DNA from: Verrucomicrobiota bacterium
GTDB taxonomy: Bacteria > Verrucomicrobiota > Verrucomicrobiia > Opitutales > Opitutaceae
NCBI GenBank assembly: GCA_023399155.1
Contig: JAEWQP010000011.1
Location: forward strand, 1 to 64,000
Reading direction: 5' to 3'
Length of the DNA: 64,000 nucleotides
Positions 26,689-34,396 of the stretch are shown piece by piece; position 1 is the stretch's first letter, and every line of letters begins with the position of its first letter. The position numbers were made by a program, and so were the translations under genes. The notes beneath the pieces are model-generated. The model worked only from the letters and a program-made list of their open reading frames with translations, did not search any database and had not been told where the DNA came from.

Positions 26689-26720
26689 TGACGGGTGACG
26701 AGTGGCGACTGACGAGTGCA
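26689..26720. repeat. Short degenerate GTGACGAG-type tract
   Basis: GTAGTGACGGGTGACGAGTG followed by GCGACTGACGAGTGC contains four imperfect copies of TGACGAGTG in the region upstream of hisI. A related GGACGAG triplicate occurs inside a solute-binding protein gene at 40501. Confidence 0.4.
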
Positions 26721-26935
26721 AAATGCCGTTTGCCAGCCGATGCGCGGAGGCTGCCAAGGCCGGCGGGAACGCAGCTCGGAGGCCGCCCGCTGCGGGCGCC
26801 CTGAGGCGCGCGGATGCGGGAGGTTTCGCGAGCAGGCGGCAGGGGGCAATCCTCTCACCACGACTGGCTCCATGGCGCCCCGAACATTCGCCTGTGCGCG
26901 AGCCGTTGGGTGTGGTTAGCTGGCCTCGCATCTCC

Positions 26936-28030
26936 ATGAAGGTTCCCTTCCTCGACCTGAACCGTCCGCACCAAGCGCTGCGCGCCGAGATTCTCGCCGC
27001 CATCGCTGCCGCCTATGATGGCAACCGCTTCTGCCTCGGCCGCGATGTCGAGGCGTTTGAACGCGCCTTCGCCGCCGCCTCCGGCGCGGCCGAGTCGGTC
27101 GGTGTCAGCAACGGCACCACCGCTCTCCACCTCGTGGCGCGCGCGCTCGACCTCGGTCCCGGCGACGAGGTGATCGTGCCGGGGTTTACGTTCATCGCCT
27201 CCGCCTGGACCGCCAGCTACGTCGGTGCGCGGCCGGTCTTCGCGGACATCGATCCGGCGACGTTCTGCCTCGATCCGCAACACGTGGCTTCGCTCCTCAC
27301 GCCGAGGACGAAGGCCATCGTCGTCGTGCACCTCTTCGGCCAGGCGGCGCCAATGGATGAACTGCTCGCGATCGCGGCGCGGGCGAAGATCGCCGTCATC
27401 GAAGATTGTGCGCAAGCGCATCTCGCGACCTACCGCGGCCGGCCGGTCGGCCTGATGGGCGACGCCGGCACATTCAGTTTCTACCCGACGAAGAACCTCG
27501 GCGGCTGTGGCGAGGGCGGGGCGGTCGTCTCGCGCCGGCCCGATATCCTCGCCAGTGCACGCCTCCTGCGCGCCCACGGCATGGCCGTGCGCTATCGGCA
27601 CGACGAGGTCGGCTACAACTACCGCATGGAGGGTTTCCAGGGAGCCGCCCTCGGCGTGAAACTACGGCACCTCGCCGCGTGGACCGAGCGCCGTCGCGCC
27701 ATCGCGCGACGCTACCGGGCGGAGATCCATCTCGCCGACTGCGCGCTCCCGGACACGCCGAATTGGGGAGAGTCCGTCTATCACCAGTTCACCCTCCGGC
27801 ACCCGCGCCGCGACGCGCTGCGAGAGCACCTGACGCAGCGCGGCGTCGGCACCGACACGATCTACCCGATCCCGCTGCATCTGCAACCTGTGTATGCAAG
27901 CCTTGGTTACAAGCCCGGGGCGCTTCCGCGGGCCGAGGCGTGTGCGCAAACCGTGCTCAGCCTCCCGATCTTTCCGGAACTGACCGACGCCGAGATCGAT
28001 CACGTGATCGCCTTGGTGAACGCCTTCTGA
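26936..28030 (+). CDS. DegT/DnrJ/EryC1-family PLP-dependent sugar aminotransferase
   Basis: 364 residues, fold-type I aminotransferase acting on nucleotide-linked keto-sugars in polysaccharide or lipopolysaccharide synthesis. It begins with the family's MKVPFLDLNRPHQALR; PLP contacts are GVSNGTTALHL and IEDCAQAHLATYRG; the PLP lysine is Lys186 (FYPTKNLGGCGEGGAV). The end is RAEACAQTVLSLPIFPELTDAEI. No other sugar-nucleotide genes are adjacent, so the exact substrate cannot be given. The frame extends upstream to 26702, but those codons are not family-like. Confidence 0.92.
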   Translation: MKVPFLDLNRPHQALRAEILAAIAAAYDGNRFCLGRDVEAFERAFAAASGAAESVGVSNGTTALHLVARALDLGPGDEVIVPGFTFIASAWTASYVGARPVFADIDPATFCLDPQHVASLLTPRTKAIVVVHLFGQAAPMDELLAIAARAKIAVIEDCAQAHLATYRGRPVGLMGDAGTFSFYPTKNLGGCGEGGAVVSRRPDILASARLLRAHGMAVRYRHDEVGYNYRMEGFQGAALGVKLRHLAAWTERRRAIARRYRAEIHLADCALPDTPNWGESVYHQFTLRHPRRDALREHLTQRGVGTDTIYPIPLHLQPVYASLGYKPGALPRAEACAQTVLSLPIFPELTDAEIDHVIALVNAF

Positions 28031-28063
28031 TGCCGTCGATGAAGGTATGCGACACGAGTGCTT

Positions 28064-28142
28064 GGGTAGGGCGCTTTCTCCCAGAGCGCCGCGTTCTTTC
28101 CTTCGACATTCGCGGCGCACTCGGAGAGGAATGCGCCCTATC
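28064..28142. repeat. Palindromic element, family 2 copy A
   Basis: Arms GGGTAGGGCGCTTTCTCCCA... (28064-28093) and ...GGAATGCGCCCTATC (28111-28142) are imperfect inverted copies about 30 bases long, separated by 17 bases. A second copy lies at 33045. It fills most of the gap between the aminotransferase gene and trpF. Confidence 0.7.
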
Positions 28143-28184
28143 GGGGCTGTGTGGCACGCCGTGCTCGCAGCCCATGTCACACTC

Positions 28185-28832
28185 ATGATCGCCGGGATCC
28201 GCCTGAAGGTCTGCGGTATCACCTCGCTCGTCGACGCCGACGCAGCCGACGCCATCGGCGCGGATTTTCTGGGTTTCATTTTTCACCCGAAATCTCCGCG
28301 GCACATCGAGCTGGCACAGTGGCGGGCAATGGCCGGGCGCCTGCCGCCGCGCCGTCGCGTCGCGGTGTCGGTGAACCCCTCGCCGGCCGATCTGCGCACC
28401 TGGGTGGAGGCCGGTTTCGATGCATTTCAGGTCCACTTCCCGCTCGAGACAGACGATGGGGTTCTCGCGTCCTGGGCCGAGGCAGTCGGGCGCGACCGGC
28501 TCTGGCTCGCACCGAAGATGCCGCCTGGCGTGGCTTTCCCTGAGCGTGTTTTGGCGCACGCGGGCACGATCCTCTGGGATACCTATGCGGCGGATGGATA
28601 CGGCGGCACGGGGCGGACAGGCGACTGGTCGGCGTTTCGCCGCGCACGCGAGGCCCACGTCGAGCATACCTGGATACTCGCCGGCGGGCTGGCCCCGGAC
28701 AATGTCGCGGCCGCGCTGGCGGCGTCAGGCGCGCGTTTTCTCGATATCAACAGCGGGGTCGAGCTCTCCCCGGGCGTGAAGGATCCCGCCAGGCTCAAGG
28801 CCCTCGCCGCGGCGCTCGCGCCGGCGCGTTGA
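28185..28832 (+). CDS. trpF: Phosphoribosylanthranilate isomerase
   Basis: Tryptophan synthesis, Amadori rearrangement of phosphoribosylanthranilate. 215-residue TIM barrel. LKVCGITSLVDADAA holds the catalytic Cys in strand 1; GFIFHPKSPRHI is the loop after strand 2; WDTYAADGYGGTGRTGDW contains the general-acid Asp and phosphate loop; WILAGGLAPDNV and LDINSGVELSPGVKD close the phosphate site. The start is set at MIAGIRLKVCGI. No other trp gene is adjacent. Confidence 0.94.
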   Translation: MIAGIRLKVCGITSLVDADAADAIGADFLGFIFHPKSPRHIELAQWRAMAGRLPPRRRVAVSVNPSPADLRTWVEAGFDAFQVHFPLETDDGVLASWAEAVGRDRLWLAPKMPPGVAFPERVLAHAGTILWDTYAADGYGGTGRTGDWSAFRRAREAHVEHTWILAGGLAPDNVAAALAASGARFLDINSGVELSPGVKDPARLKALAAALAPAR

Positions 28833-28927
28833 CACGCAGCCGCTGCGGTGCTGCACGCTTGGCGCGATTCCGGAACGCGTCGGTGATTGCGCCGCACGCG
28901 GCGGTCCGCGTACAGTGACGGCTCCCC

Positions 28928-30631
28928 ATGACTCCCTCGGCACCCGCGGGCTCTTCCGCATCGTTCCCTCGCTTCACGATCGAGCTCTTCCCGTCCGCCG
29001 CGCTTCTCGGCATTGGCGTGCTGCTCGCCGCCGGGTGCGGCAGGGGGCGTGACGAGGCGGGCTCGAGCGCGGCACCGGCGACGGTCGCGCCGGTCTTTGT
29101 CGATGTGACGGAGCCGGCGGGCGTGGATTTCGTCCATCAGCTCGCGAACGGCAAGCTCGACAACATCATGAAGTCCGACGGCACCGGCGGCGCAGTCCTC
29201 GACTACGACGGCGACGGTTTCATGGACATCTACCTGGTCAACTCCGGTCCGGTGCTCGGGCTTTCTGACGCCCCGCCCGGCACGCCTCGTCTCCCCAATC
29301 GGCTGTACCGGAATCGTGGTGACGGCACGTTCGAGGACGTCACCCAGCGCGCCGGCGTCGAAGGGTGGGGATTCGGCACCACCGCCGCCGCCGCGGATTA
29401 CGACAACGACGGCGACACCGACCTGCTCGTCGTGAACTTCGGGGGACTCATCCTCTACCGGAACCGCGGCGACGGGACCTTTGAGGATGTATCCGAAGCC
29501 TCGGGACTGACATCCACCCAGGCCGGAATTTCCGCGACGTTCTTCGACGCCGACAACGATGGCTGGCTCGACCTCTTTGTCGCGAACTATCTCGTCTTTG
29601 ACCCGGCCATCATGCCGCCGCCCGGTGCAAACGTGCCGTATCCGGGACCGCTTTCGTATCCCCCCGAGTTCAACCTTCTCTTTCGCAACCAGCGGGATGG
29701 CACCTTCCTGGATATCAGCGAGCAATCCGGCATCCGGATACCGAATCATCGCGCGATGTCTGTCACGCCGCTGGACTTCGACCTCGATGGCGACCAGGAT
29801 CTCTACGTGTCGAACGATGGCACGGCGAACCTGCTCCTGACCAATGACGGCTCGGGGCGCTTCACGGAAACCGGCCTGGACTGCGGCGTCGCGCTCAACC
29901 AGTTCGGCGAGGCGGCCGGGTCGATGGGAACAACCGTGGGCGATGTCGACGGCGACGGGCTCCCGGACCTGCTGGTCACGCGCTTCGGCCAGGCCTCGCT
30001 CTACATCAACTCCCGCGGCGGCTTCTTTGACGATCGTGTCGTGGCCTCGGGCATCCTGAATGTGTCCTCCCAATACACAGGGTGGGGCGGCAATTTTCTC
30101 GATTTCGACAACGACGGCGACCTCGACCTGTTCATGGCCACCGGCGACCCGCATTACCTGAAGGGTTCGCCCAGCCTTCTGCTCGAGAACCAGGGGAATG
30201 CGGTCTTTGTCAACGCGTCCGGCACTTCCGGGCCGTTCTTTCAGCGCGAGCTCAACCTGCGCGGAAGCGCGGCGCTCGACTACGACAACGACGGCCGTAT
30301 GGACCTCATTCTGACCAGCCTGGGCGACCGCGCCGTGCTGTTGCGCAACGAGGCGGCGACCGGTCACCACTGGCTCACGCTTAAGCTGGTCGGCACGCGG
30401 AGCAACCGCGACGGTTTCGGTGCCCGGGTCAGGGTGACCGCGGGTGCGCGCACGCTCCACGCCGAGGCGCGCTGCCCCACGAGTTACGTATTCCAGCAGG
30501 ATCCGCGGCTGCACTTCGGCCTCGGCCGCGAATCGACCGTGCAGCGCATCGAGATCCGCTGGCCAACCGGGCAGGAGCAGGTCATCGAGAATCCCGCTGT
30601 CGACCAGATCCTGGTGGTGCGCGAGCCCTGA
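28928..30631 (+). CDS. Exported FG-GAP/ASPIC-UnbV (CRTAC1-type) lipoprotein
   Basis: 567 residues. Hydrophobic signal with a lipobox-like LLAAGC near residue 40, so probably lipid-anchored. The body is an FG-GAP/VCBS propeller with seven calcium-type DxDxDG motifs (for example DYDGDGFMD, DADNDGWLD, DFDNDGDLD). The last 75 residues are an ASPIC/UnbV domain (HHWLTLKLVGTRSNRDGFGA...LHFGLG...IEIRWPTGQEQ). Such proteins are thought to bind ligands or partners outside the cell through the propeller; none has an assigned reaction. It is the first of six in this region and is followed by a close relative. Confidence 0.88.
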   Translation: MTPSAPAGSSASFPRFTIELFPSAALLGIGVLLAAGCGRGRDEAGSSAAPATVAPVFVDVTEPAGVDFVHQLANGKLDNIMKSDGTGGAVLDYDGDGFMDIYLVNSGPVLGLSDAPPGTPRLPNRLYRNRGDGTFEDVTQRAGVEGWGFGTTAAAADYDNDGDTDLLVVNFGGLILYRNRGDGTFEDVSEASGLTSTQAGISATFFDADNDGWLDLFVANYLVFDPAIMPPPGANVPYPGPLSYPPEFNLLFRNQRDGTFLDISEQSGIRIPNHRAMSVTPLDFDLDGDQDLYVSNDGTANLLLTNDGSGRFTETGLDCGVALNQFGEAAGSMGTTVGDVDGDGLPDLLVTRFGQASLYINSRGGFFDDRVVASGILNVSSQYTGWGGNFLDFDNDGDLDLFMATGDPHYLKGSPSLLLENQGNAVFVNASGTSGPFFQRELNLRGSAALDYDNDGRMDLILTSLGDRAVLLRNEAATGHHWLTLKLVGTRSNRDGFGARVRVTAGARTLHAEARCPTSYVFQQDPRLHFGLGRESTVQRIEIRWPTGQEQVIENPAVDQILVVREP

Positions 30632-30636
30632 TGCTG

Positions 30637-30653
30637 TATGCAGGGCCTGCATA
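30637..30653. repeat. Perfect short palindrome after the first CRTAC1-type gene
   Basis: TATGCAGG-G-CCTGCATA has 8-base arms around a single base. It lies 5 bases past the stop codon and just before the larger palindromic element at 30661. Confidence 0.4.
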
Positions 30654-30660
30654 CTCATCG

Positions 30661-30738
30661 GGTAGGGCGAGGCCTCCGGCCGAGCCCCAACGACAGCCTG
30701 CGCACGGTGCGCCGCCCGGCCGGCGGCCTCGCCCTACC
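30661..30738. repeat. Palindromic element, family 1 copy A (intergenic)
   Basis: Left arm GGTAGGGCGAGGCCTCCGGC plus CGAGCC (30661-30686) and an imperfect inverse ending GGCCTCGCCCTACC (30714-30738) flank a 27-base centre. It sits between two FG-GAP genes, about 40 bp before the next start codon. Confidence 0.85.
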
Positions 30739-30777
30739 TCATTGAGCCCGACCAATCATCGCTCTTTCGTCGATCCC

Positions 30778-32487
30778 ATGCCTGAATCTTCTCTCGACTT
30801 GAACCCGCGAGTGGCGCGCCGCTGCATGCCCGCCTGTCTCCTCGCTCTCAGCGCTTTCGTGCTCGTACCATCAGCCGCTGGTGCCGGGCCGGTTTGGTCG
30901 CGCCCGCGTCCTCCCACGCCGCCGGTCGCCGCCGCCCCCGCCGATCTCTTCGAGGACGTCACGGCGCGTGCGGGCATCGACTTCGTCCACCAGTTCAACC
31001 ACAGCCGCATCGCCAACATCCTGCTCTCGAACGGATCGGGCGGCGCGGTGTTCGACTACGACAATGACGGCTGGGTCGACATCTACCTCGTCAACTGGGG
31101 TCCGATGGATGGCGTGACCGACGCTGCGGCCGGCACGCGGCGCGAACCGAACCGGTTGTACCGGAACCGTGGCGACGGAACGTTCGAGGACATGACCGCA
31201 GCGGCCGGCCTCGAGGGCAGCGGCTATGCGAGCGCCGCGGCCGCGGGCGATATCGACAACGACGGCCATGCCGATCTCTACATCGCGAACATCGGGCGGA
31301 ATCTGCTCTATCGCAACCGCGGCGACGGCACGTTCGAGGACATCACCGACCAGGCGGGCGTCGGCGACACGGATGCGGGGATCTCGGCTGTGTTTTTTGA
31401 TGCCGACAACGACGGCTGGCTCGATCTCTATGTCGTCAACTACCTCACCTACGTCCCGGAGAAGGAGTCGGAGCAGAATCCCGGCGCCTACCCGGGGCCG
31501 CTGGCGTATGCCGGCCAGGCGAACGTGCTCTTCCGGAACCGTGGCGACGGCACGTTCGAGGACGTCACGCGGCAGGCCGGGCTGTATTCGCCCGGCCAGC
31601 GCGGCATGTCGGTGAGCGCCTTCGACTGCGACCGCGACGGCGACACCGATCTGTATGTGTCAAACGACGACACGCCGAACCAGCTCTGGCTGAACGACGG
31701 CGGCGGTCGATTCACCGAAGCGGGCATCGAGGCCGGCGTCGCCTTCAACTCCATCGGCGAGGCACCGGGCTCGATGAACGCCGCCATCGCCGATGCGGAT
31801 GGCGACGGCATGCCCGACATCTTCGTCACCCGGCTGGGTTACGGATCGCTTTACGTGCGCACGCCGCAGGGTCACTACGACGATCGGATGTGGGCATCGG
31901 GTCTTGGGCGGTTGACCCGGAAGTACGTCGGATGGGGCGGTGAGTTCCTCGACTACGACAACGATGGCGATCCCGACCTCGTGGTGGCGAACGGATCGGC
32001 CTTCGTCCTCGACGGAACCGACACCCTCCTGCTCGAGAACCAGGGCGGCGCAAGATTTGTGGATGCCTCTCCACGCGGCGGTGGGTTCTTCCAGACGCCG
32101 GTCAACGGACGCGGCACCGCCGTGCTGGACTTTGACAACGACGGCGGTCTCGACGTGTTGATCACCGGCCTCGCGGACCGCGCCTTTCTGCTGCGCAACC
32201 GCACACCGGCTGCGGGGCACTGGCTCAAGCTCGCGCTGGAAGGCACGCGCAGCAATCGCTGCGGCTACGGCGCGCTGTTCACGCTGACCTGTGGCGGTCG
32301 CACGTACCACGGCGAATCGCGGTGTCCGACGGGATTTCTCATGCAGAGCGACGCGCGTCCGCACTTCGGCCTCGGCACGTCGGCCACGGTGGATCGACTC
32401 GAGATTCGCTGGCCGAGTGGTCGCGTGCAGGTGCTCACCGATATCCCCGCTGACCAAGTCCTCAAGATCAAGGAGCCGCAGTCATGA
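30778..32487 (+). CDS. Exported FG-GAP/ASPIC-UnbV (CRTAC1-type) protein
   Basis: 569 residues. Twin-Arg-free signal peptide (ARRCMPACLLALSAFVLVPS, cleavage near AAGAG). Seven FG-GAP calcium motifs (DYDNDGWVD, DIDNDGHAD, DADNDGWLD, DCDRDGDTD, DADGDGMPD, DYDNDGDPD, DFDNDGGLD) and a C-terminal ASPIC/UnbV domain (HWLKLALEGTRSNRCGYGALF...LEIRWPSGRVQ). It is a close paralogue of the preceding gene (shared FHQ-type start 'DFVHQ', ASPIC end), evidently a tandem duplication. Its stop overlaps the next start in ATGA. Confidence 0.88.
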   Translation: MPESSLDLNPRVARRCMPACLLALSAFVLVPSAAGAGPVWSRPRPPTPPVAAAPADLFEDVTARAGIDFVHQFNHSRIANILLSNGSGGAVFDYDNDGWVDIYLVNWGPMDGVTDAAAGTRREPNRLYRNRGDGTFEDMTAAAGLEGSGYASAAAAGDIDNDGHADLYIANIGRNLLYRNRGDGTFEDITDQAGVGDTDAGISAVFFDADNDGWLDLYVVNYLTYVPEKESEQNPGAYPGPLAYAGQANVLFRNRGDGTFEDVTRQAGLYSPGQRGMSVSAFDCDRDGDTDLYVSNDDTPNQLWLNDGGGRFTEAGIEAGVAFNSIGEAPGSMNAAIADADGDGMPDIFVTRLGYGSLYVRTPQGHYDDRMWASGLGRLTRKYVGWGGEFLDYDNDGDPDLVVANGSAFVLDGTDTLLLENQGGARFVDASPRGGGFFQTPVNGRGTAVLDFDNDGGLDVLITGLADRAFLLRNRTPAAGHWLKLALEGTRSNRCGYGALFTLTCGGRTYHGESRCPTGFLMQSDARPHFGLGTSATVDRLEIRWPSGRVQVLTDIPADQVLKIKEPQS

Positions 32488-33032
32488 CCAAACGTTCCCT
32501 ATCCATGATGATCGTGCTGCCCGTTCTGGCGTGGGCGGCGTGGGCAACTGCGGCCGACGAGAAGGGGCACAAGCTCTCCACCGTCAGCCTTCGCAAGATG
32601 GCGGACTCGCTGCACGCCGTGATCGCCGCCGACCAGCGCACCTACATCAATGAGGTCCCGCGCGATCAACGGGCCGGCGCCGAACATCCGGATCATGCAG
32701 CGCTGCTGCGCCAGGCGGCGCAGAGCATCCAGCGTCACGGTGCGGAATTCTCCTACACCCTGCGCTCGCTTCAGCCGATCGAGCCGCGCAATGGACCGCA
32801 GACCGAGGTCGAGCAGGTCGGCCTCGAGTTTGTGGCCACGCATCCGAACGAGGCTTTCTACACGGAGGAAGAACTCGGTGGGCGCAGTTACTTCACCGCG
32901 ATCTACGCCGAGCGTGCCACGCTCGCCTCATGCGTGGACTGCCACAACGCACTGCCGGGGACTCCGCGGCGCGACTTCAAGAAAGGCGATGTCATGGGCG
33001 CGATCGTGATTCGCGTGCCCCTGGAGTTCTGA
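32484..33032 (+). CDS. Periplasmic monohaem c-type protein, Tll0287-like (DUF3365)
   Basis: 182 residues: signal peptide (MTKRSLSMMIVLPVLAWAAWA), then a DUF3365/Tll0287-like domain with a single haem c site CVDCH (Cys150-His154) near the C-terminus. LEFVATHPNEAFYTEEE and SYFTAIYAERA precede the haem motif, as in the family. It is translationally coupled (ATGA) to the CRTAC1-type gene, which ties haem chemistry to this group of propeller proteins. The family is used as a redox or haem sensor domain; electron-transfer role here is inference. Confidence 0.85.
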   Translation: MTKRSLSMMIVLPVLAWAAWATAADEKGHKLSTVSLRKMADSLHAVIAADQRTYINEVPRDQRAGAEHPDHAALLRQAAQSIQRHGAEFSYTLRSLQPIEPRNGPQTEVEQVGLEFVATHPNEAFYTEEELGGRSYFTAIYAERATLASCVDCHNALPGTPRRDFKKGDVMGAIVIRVPLEF

Positions 33033-33044
33033 GAGTCGGTGTGC

Positions 33045-33120
33045 GGGCAGGGCGTGCTCTCAGAGCGCGCCGCAGTTGCGACGAGTCGTACGGCGGGCCC
33101 GGAGAGCCCGCTCTGCCGAC
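33045..33120. repeat. Palindromic element, family 2 copy B
   Basis: Arms GGGCAGGGCGTGCTCTCAGA... (33045-33073) and ...GGAGAGCCCGCTCTGCC (33091-33118) pair imperfectly over about 28 bases. It fills the gap between convergent genes (stop at 33032 and stop at 33122), so it could also end transcription on both sides. Confidence 0.7.
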
Positions 33121-33121
33121 G

Positions 33122-34135
33122 TCAGCGTCCCCGGTAGGGATCCTTCGCCAGCACGCCGCGGATCGCGGCGTCGTTTTCCGCGACCGTGCGGTTCGCTCGC
33201 GGATCGCCCGCACCGCCGAATGAGCCGATTGGATACCCCGTCGCCGCCGGCCGCGCGTAGGCCTCGCGCCGCAGGTGCGCGAGCGGATTGTGACCGAGGC
33301 GCTGCTCGCGGGCGGCCCGCAGGGCCCCGAGATCGATCTCCGCCACGACGATCTTCTCGCCGGGTCCGGGATCGGCCTGCGCCAGGATCCGGCCGTCGAA
33401 GTCGACCACCATGCTGCCGCCCGGCCAGGAGAACGGGCCGTAGTGCTGAAGGCTGGCGCCCTGGTTGGCCGCCACGACGTAGGCCAGGTTTTCCAGCGCA
33501 CGGCAGCGGTTCACGACAGTCCACCAGTCCATCGGCGGCGTCGCGCCCCAGGGGTCCATGTAGGCGGAGACACGGATGAGCACCTCCGCACCGTTGAGCG
33601 CGAGGGCGCGGATCGTCTCCGGAAAGATCCAGTCGTAGCAGATCGCGCAGCCGAGGGCACCGAGTTCCGTCTTCGCCACCGGGAAGAGCTCCTCGGTGTA
33701 TCCAGGAACATCATGCGGACTGGCATGCACCTCCCAGGGGATCCACGGGTTGACCTTGCGATACTTGGTGATCAGGCCCTCGGGGCCGATCAGGCAGGTC
33801 GTGTTGAAGAGGACCCCGGGATACTTCGGATCAAACTCGATGAAACTGCCGGTCTGGATGTAGATCCCGTGTTCCCGCGCCTTGGCTACGTAGCGATCGG
33901 TGTGCTCGTTCGGCACCGGCACGGCCAGCTTGTCGCGCAGTTCCGTTGCGGTGAGGTAGACCGGGGCGGCGTGCGCGAACTCCGGGAACACGACGAGACG
34001 CACCGGGAAGAACGGCCGGTAACCGATGACGGCACAGTCGATCATCGCCAGCATGCGATCGACGCGGCTGGCGATCTCACGGCGTTCGGTCGGGCAGGGA
34101 AAGTCAGTCTGACAGGCGGCAACGGCGTAGCGCAT
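33122..34135 (-). CDS. Nitrilase-superfamily carbon-nitrogen hydrolase
   Basis: 337 residues. Catalytic triad positions: Glu in LVVFPEFAH, Lys in KYRKVNPWIP, Cys in GCAICYDWIFPE. Longer than AguB and with an extended loop (SPHDVPGYTEELFPV) near the active site. It resembles amidases of the nitrilase-related branch, but the substrate cannot be deduced. No signal peptide, so it is cytoplasmic, unlike nearly all its neighbours. Flanked on both sides by palindromic elements. Confidence 0.85.
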   Translation of the reverse strand: MRYAVAACQTDFPCPTERREIASRVDRMLAMIDCAVIGYRPFFPVRLVVFPEFAHAAPVYLTATELRDKLAVPVPNEHTDRYVAKAREHGIYIQTGSFIEFDPKYPGVLFNTTCLIGPEGLITKYRKVNPWIPWEVHASPHDVPGYTEELFPVAKTELGALGCAICYDWIFPETIRALALNGAEVLIRVSAYMDPWGATPPMDWWTVVNRCRALENLAYVVAANQGASLQHYGPFSWPGGSMVVDFDGRILAQADPGPGEKIVVAEIDLGALRAAREQRLGHNPLAHLRREAYARPAATGYPIGSFGGAGDPRANRTVAENDAAIRGVLAKDPYRGR

Positions 34136-34158
34136 GGATGGTGTGCGTCGGAGCGGAG

Positions 34159-34378
34159 TGAACCACAGAGATCACAGAGGACACGGAGGATACGAGGCAG
34201 GCTTACCGAAGCGACCGGAGGAGACGAAGATTCGAGTCGCAAGCTTCCCGCTTCTCAGCGGTCTGGGGTAGGGCGAGGCCTCCGGCCGAGCCGCGTCCAG
34301 AGACACGCTGCATCCCGGCTCGGCCAAGCACACGTCCCTATCTTCCATCTCTGTGCGCTCTGTGTCCTCTGTGGTTCA
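34159..34378. repeat. Nested palindromic element: outer arms with a family 1 copy inside
   Basis: Outer arms TGAACCACAGAGATCACAGA... (34159-34190) and ...GTGTCCTCTGTGGTTCA (34348-34378) are inverted copies of about 31 bases. Inside lies a family 1 left arm (34266-34292, GGGTAGGGCGAGGCCTCCGG...) with a degenerate right arm around 34318-34344. It occupies almost all of the 260 bp between the nitrilase gene and the TPR/FG-GAP gene. Confidence 0.75.
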
Positions 34379-34396
34379 AGGCTTCCCTCGCGGTTT

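Noticed and set aside
28047..28184. Longer start for trpF
   Set aside because: The extra codons run through a palindromic element and lack TrpF features; unlike the signal-peptide genes, a good start (MIAGIRLKVCGI) follows.
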